Positions 10,570 through 23,290 of a DNA stretch of 64,000 bases are shown in pieces. The translations under genes were made by a program, and so were the position numbers. Within the stretch, counting starts at the first letter, position 1, and the number at the start of each line of letters is the position of its first letter. The DNA comes from Medicago truncatula (taxonomy: Eukaryota; Streptophyta; Magnoliopsida; Fabales; Fabaceae). Below the pieces are notes generated by a model. It saw only the letters and a program-made list of their open reading frames with translations. It was not told the DNA's origin and made no database searches. The DNA lies in the NCBI RefSeq assembly GCF_003473485.1, contig NC_053046.1:6768001-6832000 (forward strand), given 5' to 3'.

Positions 10570-13500
10570 TCAGGAACGAGTTCCATGAAGCCAATTTAAG
10601 TTAATCTCGACTTTAGGCATATCTATCTTTAGATTGGGAATGTTAGGATATTGTTCCCATAATGCAGCACCTTCTTCATCACATAGCACAGATATTTTAT
10701 GCTTTAAATTTCCAAATTTTATGACAGAAGAAGGCAATTCAATCAAGTTTGAGCAACCCTTCATGTAGAGCTTCTCAAGTTTTTGCAAGCCCCCAATATC
10801 ATTCGGTAATTTCCGAAGACTCACACAGTCTGAGATGTCAAGACAACTTAGCTTGCCAAGCCCTGCAACAGATTCTGACATCTCTTTTAAATCAGAACAG
10901 GAACAAAGCCTTAGCACTTCCAAATTCTCCAACTTCACAATATCTTGAGGCATTGCTGAAAGCTTGTGGCAGTTTGTGATACTGATCTTCTTCAATGTGG
11001 TAATGTTACAAAATCCATCAGGCAATTTAATCAAATCATTACAATAGTCAATGCTCAACTCCACAAGATTCGGCATAGCATCTGAAATTTGGATAGAACA
11101 GCTTTCAAAAGAATCCCTTGTATTGCACATATGAAGGGATAATTTTCGCAGATTCTTCATTCTGCATAAGCAAGGGACTGAAACTTTCTCCAACCTTATT
11201 CTTTTCAAGTTTGATAAAGAACCGAGTAGCTCAAACTTGGTTACTTCAGAACGATGGAAACCGTAATTTGTTACTATTAAAACTTTCAGTTTGCTCATTT
11301 TGTCTGTGAAATCCGGTAATGAGTACTGGTCAGACTGAAGATTTAAAACCAGAACCTCAGCTTCATCAGGTTGCATGTCACACCAATCCGAAGAAAATGT
11401 TTCATCTATAAAAACATCATATATGACAATAAGAATAGGAGAACAAGTATTTCACATTGCACCCTCTGTTACATAATAATTGTCGGTTAAAGATTTAGTC
11501 TGTTCCAAATTATTCGTCACTGCAGAAAATAAAATAAAAATTATCTGCTTTATAGATATATCCAACTATATTCGTACCTTTTAATGCTTTCTATTAAGTG
11601 ATAATACCATTGATAGAGTGAACAAATAATCCAGTCAAAAGAACTTATATACTTCGTGAAATGTTTGGCAAAATCTTCAAGAGTGTGTTTGGATGAGTTA
11701 ATTGGGAAATTTTAAAGAATTTAGAATTCTATGCAATTCAAATGATTCAATTAAATTATTTTCATTTCTCAATACTTCTGTTTGGATGGAGTGATAAAAA
11801 TTCCACTGTCGTCATTTTTGAACAACTTATATAAATTTTTATTTTTGGGACCAAATTTGAAAATTCAAAATTTTTGAGGGGTCAATTTGAAAATTTTGGA
11901 AAATTTGAGGACCAAAATGCAAAAATTGAAAAATTTTAATATTTAAGAAATTTGAAATTCTTAGCTTTTACGTGTCATTTGAAATTCTCTAAATTTAACT
12001 TGAACAAAATACTTCATAAATTTCCATCGTTTTGATAATTATTCAAATTATCATCCAAACAATGAAATTCACCTCAGTATTTAAATTCCCTCATAACATT
12101 ACCCATCCAAACACACTGTAAGACAATTATTTTGTAATTTTATCATTTATAACGTGCATATAATTTAGACCAAGAAACATACCAGTTGATATAGACAATA
12201 TGCGGGCATCAACCTTTAGTTGTTTCTGTTTTACCAACATTCCGCGGATGAATGAGTACACACGACTAATGATTCCTTGCTGATTTGGTCCAATCCACCA
12301 ATCAGGACGATTATCTCCTTTTAAGTCAATAATCAGTCTTTTTATCTGTACAGATGATTCCACTTTGCTTTGATGGATTGCTAGTTCTCGGAGGAGATCA
12401 TGCAGCATGACATAATGGTTATTGTAGTACTTGTCTGTTTCTGTTGCAATTTTCCTGTACAACTACCATAATTTATTAACTGTTGGAAGAACCAAATCAC
12501 CAACAAGATGAATAATTCGATCTATTTGATAGAATAGTTTTACTTCTTTGCTTTATAATGACAATCCGAAATACATGCATTCTTTACTTCTTGATTACAA
12601 ATTGTTTAAAACACAAGTTATGAGAGAATGCATTTCAAATTACATCCTTCCTGAAGTGGTATGAGCACAAGCTTTATAAACTTAACATCAGATATTGCTT
12701 ACCTTGTAGCTATGACATTAATCAAATTTCTGGTGACTAAATCATCGACAATGGCCATTGCATTAGTACCATCTTCATCTAGGTCATGCAGTTCTGCCCA
12801 CATATCAATGAGGACAGTAATAGGAATCCTCTGGTCTTCAGGAAATAGTCCCATATCCATGAAGCACTCCTTCTCATTGATATCCTCCAACGTATCCAAA
12901 CTCTGTTGAAGGTAACAGAGCAAGGCAGTGCTATTATCGTGAAAATAGCTATTAGACTCCAGAATGGATTGACTCTTTAAACGTTCCTTCATTTTTTCCC
13001 ACTTCTCAAAAGGCTGCTTACAGAGTGATCCAGCAATAACCTGAAGCGCCAACGGTGAACCCTTACAAGCTTTCACTATCTGTGCATAAAAGCAAAATCA
13101 GTGAGTAACATCAGATGTTTGGGTAACTAACTTGTATGCACTTGTATACCAACGAGGGACTGTTTGGATTAACTTATTTGAACTTTTCTACTAGTACAAC
13201 CACTACTGAGACTGTTTGAGTTTGTGAGAGCTTATGAAAACAGCTTATAGCAATTATATGAAAACAGCTTATAGCTTATACATAAACTCTTGTACGACAA
13301 TCTCTTATGCTAGAAGCGCTTAATTAAGTTGTTTATCCAGACGTGGCTCTAGTCAGTTGACAACTTTTAAAACTAATAATGTTGTTTTTATTCATAAATA
13401 ATTTGTGTATCCCATAGTAGAAGATTTAGCATAACAAAGAAACATAAATTTCTGTCATGTCAATCATGTCTCATTGGTGCAATCAAAATTTAGATGGATT

Positions 13501-15083
13501 GAAGAGAAAGAAGCACCTCATCAACAAGATTTTTATCAGGCATGTATGAGCTTCTGTGATTCAATTGAGCAAAGTGATGGAAAAGGGACACTGCAGGATC
13601 ATGAAGAAGTGGATCCAACTGGCATACGGTGCCAAATCTTTTAAATGCAACCTTTGAAGTCACCAAAATCTTATAATCTGGCAATTTGAATTTGAACTTC
13701 TCAACAAGGCCTTCTGAGCCAGGCCAAACATCATCCAAGACTAATAATATTGGATATCTACCAACTTGCCTCAGCAGAATTCCCAATCGGTTAATTGCAT
13801 CTTCGTCGTTTATAAAGTCAGGCACCGGAAGTTTGCAATATTCAAATAGTGTCTTTACAATGTTCTTCAAGTTGGGTGTTTCTGAGACGGTAACAAAGAA
13901 GATGTTTCCACCAAACTTGCCTTTTCAAAACAAAACAGCTTTCTAAATCAAGGAGAATGGATTGTATTGTATTGAAATGAAGTCAAATTGAATACAATGA
14001 AATGAAATAAAATTGGTTTTATCTCATACACCTAAATTGATAGGAGTAAAAAAATGATAAAACGAAACACATAAAGTATTAAAGTTACATTCTATGCTAT
14101 CCAATCTCAATTGGAAGTCAGTTTAGATAATCCATCCATAACATAAGGTTAACCCCCTGTTTCAAATTAACTGCATGTCATACAAAACTACTAACTAAAG
14201 AAGCAAGTAGATTCACTAGACTAACGCCTTGTTTGGATAAAACATTTAATTAAGTGCTTATCATATAAGTCATTTCTATAATAAAAGATAAAACAAAGTT
14301 AAACTGATATCATATTAAGTACTATAAACTATCATAGAGAGCTCATGGAAATAAGCTGAAAACACATCATGAACATCTATTTCTATAAGTTCTCCCAAGC
14401 TGGTTGATAAGCTCAAATAAGTCAATCGACAATAATTTAGTGAAAAAAAGAGAAGCAATACCTTTGATTTGTGGTTCCCAGCAGAGCTTCTTAGCAAGAG
14501 TGCTTTTACCAGATCCACCCAAACCAGTCAAAACAAGTACAGAAGCACCCTTCTTCATCAATTCAAACTTCAACTTATTCAAAGGCTCATCCATTCCAAT
14601 AAATTCAGGCTCTTCAGGAGCACCAAACAAACCCCTTATTTGTTTCCCATCAAACTGACCCGAATTCACCATTCTCTTCAAAATTTCATCCACCTTATCC
14701 CTCAGCTTCATCAAATCAGTTTTATTCTCAAGTTGAACATTAACAGACGAGTATCTCTCAAGCTTCTGACGTTGCTTCTGAAGCTTTGATTGGTATCTTG
14801 GAAAAGACAAAAAGTTCTTCCAAGTAAGCTTATTGCTTTTTGTTACAATCTGTTCCCATTCTCTTAAGAGAGTCTCTAGTCTCTCTATCTCTTCTTTAGG
14901 TCGATCCGACAAATCATTGACATCATTCATCTCTTTAATCAAAGGAGCCAAAGCATCCAAAGTTTCTATGCTTGCTTCAAGAGTGGAACCAAATTCTCGA
15001 CCCTTTTGGATTGTATGAAGAGCGTATTTCAGCAATTCTCCCATTCCAGCTCCAACTGCACCTCCACTCAATAAATCCGCCAT
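10570..15083 (-). CDS. RPW8-NBS-LRR (RNL, ADR1/NRG1-type) disease-resistance protein
   Basis: Five exons on the minus strand: 15083-14462, 13920-13517, 13079-12703, 12454-12183 and 11405-10570. All have GT-AG introns with matching phases, giving about 836 aa. Residues 1-150 are an RPW8 coiled-coil domain. The P-loop GLGGSGKST is at 187-195, kinase-2 LLVLDDVW at 266-273, a GLPL-type motif as KGSPLAL near 348-354, and the MHD position reads LHD at 485-487. A C-terminal LRR spans about 560-836. In the RNL family such proteins act as helpers downstream of sensor NLRs, forming membrane calcium channels; that role is inferred here. The start at MADLLSGG matches the paralogue at 2663; an upstream Met (15101) adds six doubtful residues. 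Introns carry MITEs. Confidence 0.88.
11682..12117. mobile_element. MITE in RNL intron 4
   Basis: Ends AGTGTGTTTGGATG and CATCCAAACACACT are perfect inverted repeats bounding about 436 AT-rich bases. The target duplication is not clear. Confidence 0.65.
13155..13345. mobile_element. MITE in RNL intron 2
   Basis: Begins GGGACTGTTTGGATTAACTT and ends with AAGTTGTTTATCCAGACG, an imperfect inverted repeat, with AGCTTATAG-type repeats inside. Similar AAGCTTAT-rich sequence at 14222-14435 in intron 1 (starting CTTGTTTGGATAAA) is probably another worn copy. Confidence 0.5.
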
Positions 15084-15435
15084 AACTACCAGTAATATCA
15101 AAACTATATATGTAACTCTTTTGTTGTTGTTATTAATGTAGTAGAATCAAATGTTTTGTAAAAAGAAAGAAAATGCATATGATCTTATGAACTCATCTTT
15201 CTCATTGTTATATAGAAAATAAATATAATTTGGTTGACTTGATGGTTTTTGGTCTTCTTCATGTATCTTAGTTTATTCATTTTTTTTAGCTTAGCCTACA
15301 AGTTTATTTCATAACACGCGTATAGTAGTATATGCTCGGCAGTGCAGTGGTACTTACTTGGTAATTACAGTTAGTTCTAACAGTCTAACGAATATTTCTT
15401 TAAAGAAATATTAGCAAGCAAAAAAATTCAAAATG

Positions 15436-15507
15436 TGAACCTGACGTGAATCGAACACGCAACCTTCTGATCTGGAGTCAGACGCGCTACCATTGCGCCA
15501 CAGATCC
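15436..15507 (-). tRNA. tRNA-Trp (CCA), copy 1
   Basis: 72 bases on the minus strand folding into a full cloverleaf: acceptor GGATCTG/CAGGTTC, D arm GCGC/GCGC, anticodon stem TCTGA/TCAGA with loop CTCCAGA (anticodon CCA), T arm GCGTG/CACGT with TTCGATT. The discriminator base is A. A T-run lies just downstream on the minus strand, as expected for Pol III termination. It lies about 350 bases upstream of the RNL gene. Confidence 0.95.
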
Positions 15508-15653
15508 ACTTGTGATACCAATCTATACTCAGATCTACAAATAACATAATCCCCGTTCTCTCGAAAAAATTACTACCAACCAACTACGGCAACTAGAAAT
15601 TTTACTTCAGCTTCCGATGATCAATGTAATTGTTCTTGACTTTGATTTCCTCG

Positions 15654-15809
15654 TATAAACAAATAACCTTTTTACCAAAGCGGGGCGCTGTCACCTGGCA
15701 GTAGTGGTGTTGCATCGACGTCAACGGAGATTATAAACAAATAACCTTTTTACCAAAGCGAGGCGCTGGCGCCTGGCAGTAGTGGTGTTGCGTCGACGTC
15801 AACAGAGGT
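15654..15809. repeat. Tandem duplication of a 78-base unit
   Basis: Two adjacent copies starting TATAAACAAATAACC and containing GGCGCTG...CCTGGCAGTAGTGG and CGACGTCAAC. They differ at only a handful of sites. GC-rich compared with the surroundings; no function is recognised. The rest of 15508-16129 is AT-rich intergenic sequence. Confidence 0.85.
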
Positions 15810-16129
15810 TATCGAAATGAAGCTCTCTCCGTTGTTCAACTGAAGTTCTGTTTCAAATTTTATTCAATAAAAAAGAAATTTAATTAACTATCAACGTTTG
15901 TAATAAAAATATTATTTCAAAAAAATTTCACTTTTACTTTTTGACAAACTTTTTTATTTCTTTTTTCAATAAAACTTTCTAATTTATATTCCAAATACTA
16001 ACATTGAAATATGTATTATCTTGATTGTCTTTCTGCATTTTAATTACGCTTAATTGTATATTTATTTTATGAAATTCAATCATAAATAATTTGGAATACA
16101 ACACAATTAAATAAAATTAATTATTCATG

Positions 16130-16795
16130 CGAACTTATCCCAGTTAGTAGGAATAATGCATACAAATAGACTATGCATACCTTGACTTTGTGGTGACTGA
16201 AGCCAAGTGTCATAGTCTCCTTGGATCCAAGGGTCATGCATCACACTAAGTTGTTGTCCACTCCCGATTGTCCACCTACAGCCATATAAGAGTGACTGAC
16301 ACAAATTCCACATACTTCGCCAAACAAAACTTAGATTATATCTAAGTTTAGCATCCAAGAAAGAAAAACAACAGAATTACATGGACTTGAAAATTTTAGC
16401 AACCATTAGACAGAAAATTTCATCCCTGCTTAGCTACCATATCAAGGTTAAAAGCCTTGAAGTTCCGAAACCCCATTCCACCAAACTCCTTAGGGAATGC
16501 CACTCATTCCCAAGCCAATGAGCCACCCATTTGATCCCAAGATCATTACCGTGACCTCCCCACCAAAACACATTAGTCATCTATAATGGAATTAGACATG
16601 ATGTAAATACTCATAATACAGGAAGGAATAACTTCGAGTACAAATTTGATCATAACTTCCTTACACACCTTCGATAACGCGCACCCCCTCCATGGATCAA
16701 AGGTAATCCTAAGTACTTGCATGTGCCAACAACAAGCCGGGACACCAATAATACGCGCCAAGTCCTCTTGCGTTGCCGCACTCATAATACACACA
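16130..16795 (-). mobile_element. LINE fragment (reverse transcriptase C-terminal region), decayed
   Basis: Minus-strand translations in several frames match the end of plant LINE ORF2: KEVMIKFVLEVIPSCIMSIY, then WVAHWLG, GGMGFRNFKAFNLDMVAKQG and FVWRSMWNLCQSLLYGCRWT followed by IGSGQQLSVMHDPWIQGD. Order and spacing are right for an L1-type element; frame changes show it is dead. Confidence 0.7.
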
Positions 16796-17939
16796 TTTTT
16801 TTAAGGTACACGCTATTAAAATTCAGAGTATCGATCGCATCAACATATTAGAATGAGTCAACATGTTGAAATTATCACAGTTGCAGTAGAAAAAGTTACT
16901 TACCAGCGTTAAAAATTAAAATTACTGGTGTACACACACTTCACCAATCACCACCAAAACAAAGCCCTACCTCGAAAAACAACATCGTGTGACATTCGCC
17001 GACATAAACACACAATCATGGATTTGGATTCACTGCATCTGGGTTGTTTAATGGGCGGCTGCAAATCACACTTTATTAGAAATTACGGCAAAAAACAACT
17101 AAGCTATAATTCTCAGCTTCTTAAAATCACGGCAAATTTACATCAAATAGTATGTATACGTGATTTTGCTTCATCAAACGCCACTCAAAACATGCACTCC
17201 ATCAATAACGAATTATTCAATAGAACTTGAGTTTAATTTTTGGGTGAAACAATTCTTGACAACCTTCTCTTAAAAACTGAACGATTAACACAAGAAAATG
17301 TAACTTTACTCAAATTTATTATTCAATTGTTTAATCCAAATAATTAAAAATTAAATTAACTTTAATTAAAAGCAATTTAGCCAAAATCAGTTTTGATCAC
17401 CGTTTATGAAATAAAACATTGTGTTTGTTGTAGGACACCTCCATCCATGAACATTTTTTTGAAAAGACCTCCATCCATGAACATAAATAATAATATTATT
17501 TTGAATTCAGCAAAATTAATTAAAAAATACAAGTAGAATTGGGGTGAAACCGTAATTTTGTGAGTGTTAAAAACCCTTTCGCCGAGTCATCTTTATATAT
17601 AGATCAAGCCCCGAATCTTTCCTTCATCTTCATAGAAACAAATAGAGAAGAAATAGAGACAATTCCCCAATTTCCATTTCGCTAACCGACGCAACTCTCG
17701 TTTCCATAGTTCAAACGTCGTCGTCGTCGTTTTCTTGATGCTTCTTCTTCTTCTTCTTCTTCTTCTTCTTCTTCTTCTTCTTTTAAACCCAGTTTTCTTT
17801 TTTCATTCTTAACAAGACTATACTCTCACTCTAGCTTTGTTCCCAATTATGTTGATGTTGATAACGCTATTTCTTCATTCAACAGTTTTTCCATCGAATT
17901 TGAATCTCCATTCTGATTAACACTACCTAGCCAGAAGCA
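16796..17939. other. Upstream region of the PPR gene
   Basis: Mostly AT-rich. A (CTT)n run at 17741-17783 lies in the probable 5' leader, preceded by a short GTC repeat. A TATA-like TTTATATATAGATC is at about 17590. A 100-codon frame at 16928-17230 has no recognised family. Confidence 0.55.
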
Positions 17940-20189
17940 ATGTTGAAGAAAGCTTTCGAAACCCCTCGCTTCTTCGGGTTCCGCCGCAACCACAACAATT
18001 CTCTCACAACCTCTTCCGTTAGTTCCGACCAACGAGGTATTCGTTTCTGCATCTGGGTAGCTCTCAAATTTGAGAATCTTAGCTACGAACCTTATTGCTT
18101 GGTTAACCGTATCATTTTCCATAAAAATTGGTATTCCATTTACTGGGAAGCTCTTGAGCTTCTCAAGAAAAATGGTGTTTTAGTAACTTCAGATTCCGTT
18201 AGAGCTTTGGTTAGATCTTATTCTCATATGGGTTATACCGAAAAAGCTATAGAATCATTCAGTAGAATGCGTGAATTTGGTATTGAACCTGATGCTCATA
18301 TGTATAACACAATTTTGAGAGATGTGTTGAATGAAAAGTTACTTGAGCTTGCTCTTGCATTGTATACTACCATGCTTAAATCCAATGTTGAGCCTAATTT
18401 TTATACTTATAATATGTTGATTGATGGCTTTTGTAAAAGGGGTGAAGTTAAGGGCGCACAGGAGATGCTCGATGAAATGAAGAGAGTTGGTATTGTTCCT
18501 TGTGTCCTATCGACGACTTCGATTCTTTATGGGTGTTGTCAGGCGAACAATGTGGATGAGGCGCATAAGTTGTTTAATGATATGAAAGAAACAAGCTACC
18601 CGCCAGATATGATTTCTTGTAACGTTGTTCTTAATGGGTTTTGCAAGATGGGGAGGCTAGAGGAAGCACTTTCTTTTGTATGGATGATAAAGAACGATGG
18701 TTTCTCCCTTAATCGAAATAGCTATGCTTCTCTTATTAATGCATTTTTTAAGGCAAGGAGATATAGGGAAGCACATGCGTGTTATACAAAGATGTTTAAG
18801 GAGGGGATTGTGCCTGATGTTGTTTTGTACGCTATTATGATACGTGGTTTGTCGAAGGAGGGCAGGGTTGGTGAAGCTGCTAAGATGTTAGAGGAGATGA
18901 CTCAGATAGGTTTAACTCCTGATTCTTATTGCTACAATGCTGTAATTCAAGGTTTATGTGATGTAGATCTTTTGAATCGAGCACAGTCTCTTAGTCTTGA
19001 AATTTCCGAGCACAATGTTTGCACGCACACAATTCTCATATGTGAAATGTGTAAGCGAGGAATGGTTGCTGAGGCACAAGAATTATTTAATCAAATGGAG
19101 AAGCTTGGATGTGAACCTTCGGTTGTGACCTTCAATACGCTTATAAATGGACTGTGCAAAGCTAAAAATCTTGAGAAAGCAAAAAATTTATTTTGCAAGT
19201 TGGAGGTTGGGAGAAGACATTCGTTACACCTCAGTCTTTCTCAGGGTTCTGGTCAGGTTTCTGATAGTGCCAGGCTCCTGAAAAAGGCAAAGGAAATGTG
19301 TGAGGCGGGACAAATTTTGAGGGCTTACAAGTTAATCACTGATCTTGCTGGCGAGGTTAAGCCTGACATCATTACATACAACATTCTACTCAATGCCCTT
19401 TGCATGGATCGTGAAGTTAACGCTGCTTATAATTTTTTTGAGTTCCTGCAAAAGAAGGGTTATCCCTCACCCGATAATGTTACGTATGGGACAATTATCA
19501 AAGGGCTGTTCATGGTTGATAGAGAAGATGAGGCATTTAAGGTTTTTCAACGTATGCAGAAGACTGGCTCTGAACCTACCCTTTCAGTTTATAGAACACT
19601 TATGACTTGTTTGTGTAGAAAGAGCAAGGTCTCACGTGCATTCACTCTTTATTTGGAACATTTGAAGAGCCTTCCTAGTCGGGACAACGACTCAATCAGT
19701 ACTCTAGAAAAATATTTATTCGGAGAAAAATTGGAACAAGTGATTCGAGGTTTACTTGAACTGGACTTCAAGGCCAGAGATTTTAAATTAGCTCCATATA
19801 CAATTCTACTTATTGGGTTCTGTCAAGCAGGAAAAGTATCCGAAGCATTAATTATATTATCTGTTCTTGATGAGTTCAATATCAAAATCAACGCTACAAG
19901 TTGTGTACATTTGATCAGAGGCCTTTGTAAGGAACAGAGGCTACATGATGCAGTAAAAATATTTCTTTACAGTCTTGAGAAGGGTTTCATGTTGAAGCCA
20001 ATGATTTGTAATCACCTCCTCACGTGTCTTCTTTATTCCCGAGATTATAAGGAGTGTGCTGTTGATCTTATTGATAGGATGGAATCTTTTGGATACCGTT
20101 TAAATTCAGAAGAATTTGCAACGACATTGACACTTTTACACCACTACCAAAAAGGAAGGAAAAGAAAAATAACCATCAGAAAAGATTAA
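17940..20189 (+). CDS. Pentatricopeptide repeat protein, P class, probably mitochondrial
   Basis: Single-exon gene of 749 aa, typical of plant PPR genes. The N-terminus (MLKKAFETPRFFGFRRN) is basic and Arg-rich like an organelle-targeting peptide. From about residue 80 onward there are tandem 35-residue PPR units, for example the one starting EPNFYTYNMLIDGFCKRGEV. They form two blocks (about 80-430 and 470-700) separated by a degenerate linker containing RRHSLHLSLSQGSG. There are no E or DYW domains, so it is P class; such proteins bind specific organellar RNAs for processing, stability or translation. The C-terminal half resembles Arabidopsis At1g79540-type proteins from memory; this was not checked. 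The start is the first ATG of the long frame. RNA target unknown. Confidence 0.92.
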   Translation: MLKKAFETPRFFGFRRNHNNSLTTSSVSSDQRGIRFCIWVALKFENLSYEPYCLVNRIIFHKNWYSIYWEALELLKKNGVLVTSDSVRALVRSYSHMGYTEKAIESFSRMREFGIEPDAHMYNTILRDVLNEKLLELALALYTTMLKSNVEPNFYTYNMLIDGFCKRGEVKGAQEMLDEMKRVGIVPCVLSTTSILYGCCQANNVDEAHKLFNDMKETSYPPDMISCNVVLNGFCKMGRLEEALSFVWMIKNDGFSLNRNSYASLINAFFKARRYREAHACYTKMFKEGIVPDVVLYAIMIRGLSKEGRVGEAAKMLEEMTQIGLTPDSYCYNAVIQGLCDVDLLNRAQSLSLEISEHNVCTHTILICEMCKRGMVAEAQELFNQMEKLGCEPSVVTFNTLINGLCKAKNLEKAKNLFCKLEVGRRHSLHLSLSQGSGQVSDSARLLKKAKEMCEAGQILRAYKLITDLAGEVKPDIITYNILLNALCMDREVNAAYNFFEFLQKKGYPSPDNVTYGTIIKGLFMVDREDEAFKVFQRMQKTGSEPTLSVYRTLMTCLCRKSKVSRAFTLYLEHLKSLPSRDNDSISTLEKYLFGEKLEQVIRGLLELDFKARDFKLAPYTILLIGFCQAGKVSEALIILSVLDEFNIKINATSCVHLIRGLCKEQRLHDAVKIFLYSLEKGFMLKPMICNHLLTCLLYSRDYKECAVDLIDRMESFGYRLNSEEFATTLTLLHHYQKGRKRKITIRKD

Positions 20190-21690
20190 ATTACACTGAT
20201 TGATTTAGATGAATGAGTTTCTTTATGTGGCTCTTCAGTGAATATCCCCAGTTACGAAAATGGTCGTGAATCAAGAGACCACTACACTTTTTGATGAACC
20301 AAAGGTGCCCTTTATCCCTTCTGTATATGTTTTTTCTTGAAGCAGTCCTTATGTGTATGTTAAATTTCAAATAATGTGTTTCCGGAGTTGTTATAGAATA
20401 GTACAAGGATCAATTGAGAGGTATATCCTTGCATGCTTCCTTTTAGAATTTTACTTTAAACCAAGAAATCGCATGTCTATAACTAATTTGGAATCTAAAC
20501 ACTTAAAATATTTCGGAATTTTCTTTATTGCCTTAGGATTTTGAAGAGTGATTATCGGAGTTTTTTGTACAAAGAAACTGGCACATCCAATATCACTTGG
20601 ATTTTTGGTCTCTTTGACATGAGATACCCACAAAGTTCCTTTCTTTCTTAAGCCTGCATTCGGTTCTTCATTTGCATGCGTTCCTATGTGTGGAAATGTA
20701 TGGACATGTCTCTTGGTGATTACGGAGAAATTACCGTTTGGGCTTTCTGCTCCAATGGAAAAGAAAAGATGCACTATTTTTTTTTTGTGGGATCATTTTC
20801 TATTAAATTCATTAATGTTTAAAATGTTCCTATGATGTTGGAACATTGTTGATGCCATTATTCTTTACAATTTCCCTAACTTCTTGCAGAGCTGATGTCG
20901 TCAAGCCAATTTTTTTGCTCTATTGTCCCTCATTACATCCTGTAGACCTTTGATTTGAGGTGTTTTAGGGGTGTTTCGGTTTGTTGTATGCTTCAGTATA
21001 TTTCTTTGTATACACCTCAGAGACTCGAGCAAATATCGGCAAAGAAGATTTGAAGACTACTATTTCCCATGCACACATTAATTGTGGAGATATCTCATAT
21101 ATAATATACTTGTAGGTAAGAGTATCTTCCTTTAAGGTAGTCAGTCACTGTTTGATTCTGAACGCACAATTGCCCTTGCTAATAGTATATTTGACGGGAT
21201 TTCTATTTGATGCCACACCCTTTTGTCATTGAAACATGCAAGGATCAAAACTTCGTAAAGTTTTAACATTATTGATGCTTATTTTGTTTTGCACCTAGAA
21301 TTTAGGCCAGCCAAGTGATTTAGCTCACGTAATTCGAGATCTCATTCAACGCATAAGCAAAAATAATACACGTGTATACATAAAAAATAAAATAAAAAAT
21401 ACACATGTATACATTTTCTTTTTAGCTATATCTATCTTTAGCATGAATCACCAATGTTAGTTTGCTGAAATTGTAGTGATTGATCCATGAAATTGTCAAA
21501 ATTCTATAGTAGTTGAAACTTAGAATCCTCAATCACAGTAGTCTGTCTATTTGAGACAATTTTGAATACAAAATTTGTTGATCTAAAAGAGCTAATAAGG
21601 TAATAGGAAAAGTGTCATATTTGAAGTTACATATTTGAGCTAAGGTAACATGGTTTCCATGATATCTATGGCCTTGATCTAGTAATGTTG
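20190..21690. other. 3' flank of the PPR gene, intergenic
   Basis: Probable 3' UTR followed by AT-rich sequence. Short frames (20353-20774) show no family. Around 21370-21415 there is a small inverted repeat with ACACGTGTATAC and ACACATGTATAC. Confidence 0.5.
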
Positions 21691-21699
21691 GGGAAGCAA

Positions 21700-23290
21700 G
21701 TTTGGAAATTGTTAACCAACCCAAATCTATAGTTTCTAGAGTCTTCGAAGTAAAATATTTATCACATTGGAACTTCTTGGTGTGGTTATTGGCCACAATC
21801 CAAGTTATATTTGGTGTAGTATCTAGACTTTACGGATGGTTTTAGAAGAAGGACATCACTGGAAAATAGGTGATGATGGTTCGTCAATTAATATTTGGAC
21901 CGATCATTGGCTTAGTGGTATGTACATCCCATGTGTACAAACACCTTATCTTTTTTCACTATATCACAAATAGTTGATAACTTGATAGATAAGAGTACAA
22001 GATCTTGGATTGGTGCATAAGCAAATATACTTTTGGAGGTTCTGATGTGAGTGCAATTTTGAAGATTACTTTGTTGAGATTGAATAAACCTGATGAGAGG
22101 ATATGGATATTTGATGGTAGAGGAACTTATGCAGTTAAAAATGCTTACATAGTTTGTGCAGAACACTTGGTCAATATAAAGGAGCTTAAAATTCAAGGAG
22201 AAATTTTTTATGTGGAGATTTGGGAGGTAATTGTCTCCCAAACTGAGCAAACTTGCAGACTAGAGGGGTTGTAACATGCCCCACAGTCCGTGTCTGTTGT
22301 GAGTAAGCAACATAGAATTCTTGATACTTGTACCTTGAATGTACTGAGTAAGCAAAATGTGTCTCTTGAAAGTAATATGGGAAAATATATTTTGACTATT
22401 GAAACCTTCTAAACTATAGAGAATTTTGATAAAAACTCATAAGCTTCTCCCTAATAGTTTAATCATCATACACTCAATTGTCATTGTCCTCTTTAAGTGT
22501 GATAGATAGTTGATTGTTGAAAAAATCTAGTGTTCATGACTTCATGTCACCAAGAATAATTCATATGGATCTTTCTTGCTGAAGAAGGATATCAGTATAC
22601 TCCTTCCAAATATTGTCACTTAATTCTATCATTTGACCATTGAGAAGAGTACACCCAATACCCCATGTAACCTAGCCATTATACACCTCTTTAAGACGAA
22701 AACTATTGCCAAAACAATCTCTCTTACTAATCTTCAAGTTAGTAGTTAATATTTCCGTACTTACCTAGGAACTAAAAAATTTGAAATAGGTTAGCGTTCA
22801 TGCTGAATTACACATGACAATGGATGATGAAATAGGCCGCCAAAATTTAAGAATTTCCTTGACGGATGTATCGTGGATGTTTGCCCATTAGAGTTCGGTT
22901 GCAAGACAAAAGGTGCAGTTTCCAGTATCTTGTGTTACTCGTGATGATGATGTGGAGGATCTAGGTCATGTTTTGTTTCATTGCCCTTTTGTAGTTCAAA
23001 AGCAAGGCATTTACCTGGCTTATGGGATGACATCACTATTGCTCTCCAAAACACCGATTCCGGGGAGGAAGCCATTTTTATCTGGATTCATAATTTGCAG
23101 GTCGACATGTAACAGAGTTTGACTACGTTATTACAACATGTCAGAATCTTTTTTTCCTCACATTTTACAAACTCTAGGGTGGAGTTTAATAGGCGACAAG
23201 CAAATGTGGTTACTCGTGTCCTTGCAGGCAAGCTAGCCCCATAATTCATTCTGATGTTCTCGATTGTATTAAGACTATTAGTTATAAATG
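21700..23290 (+). mobile_element. LINE fragment (RT zinc-binding and RNase H end), interrupted
   Basis: Plus-strand pieces match the end of plant LINE ORF2. First comes GEIGDDG-like and IWTDHWLSG sequence around 21860-21920. Then DERIWIFDGRGTYAVKNAY (about 22092-22150), QFPVSCVTRDDDVEDLGHVL and FHCPF (about 22913-22990), and finally NSRVEFNRRQANVV (about 23175-23210). The middle (about 22260-22860) is unrelated sequence carrying the inverted-repeat copy at 22341. Several frame changes and stops; not functional. Confidence 0.65.
22341..22546 (+). repeat. Inverted-repeat pair, left copy
   Basis: About 200 bases that recur in reverse orientation at 24293-24502 with few differences. Here GTACTGAGTAAGCAAAATGT precedes the body that begins TTGAAAGTAATATGGG. 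In the other copy the same 24-base piece follows the body, so the two copies are circularly permuted. Confidence 0.8.

Noticed and set aside
11460-11535. Possible third Stowaway MITE (CCCTCTGTTACATAATAATTG)
   Set aside because: Only one end resembles the family; no matching inverted end found before the next MITE.
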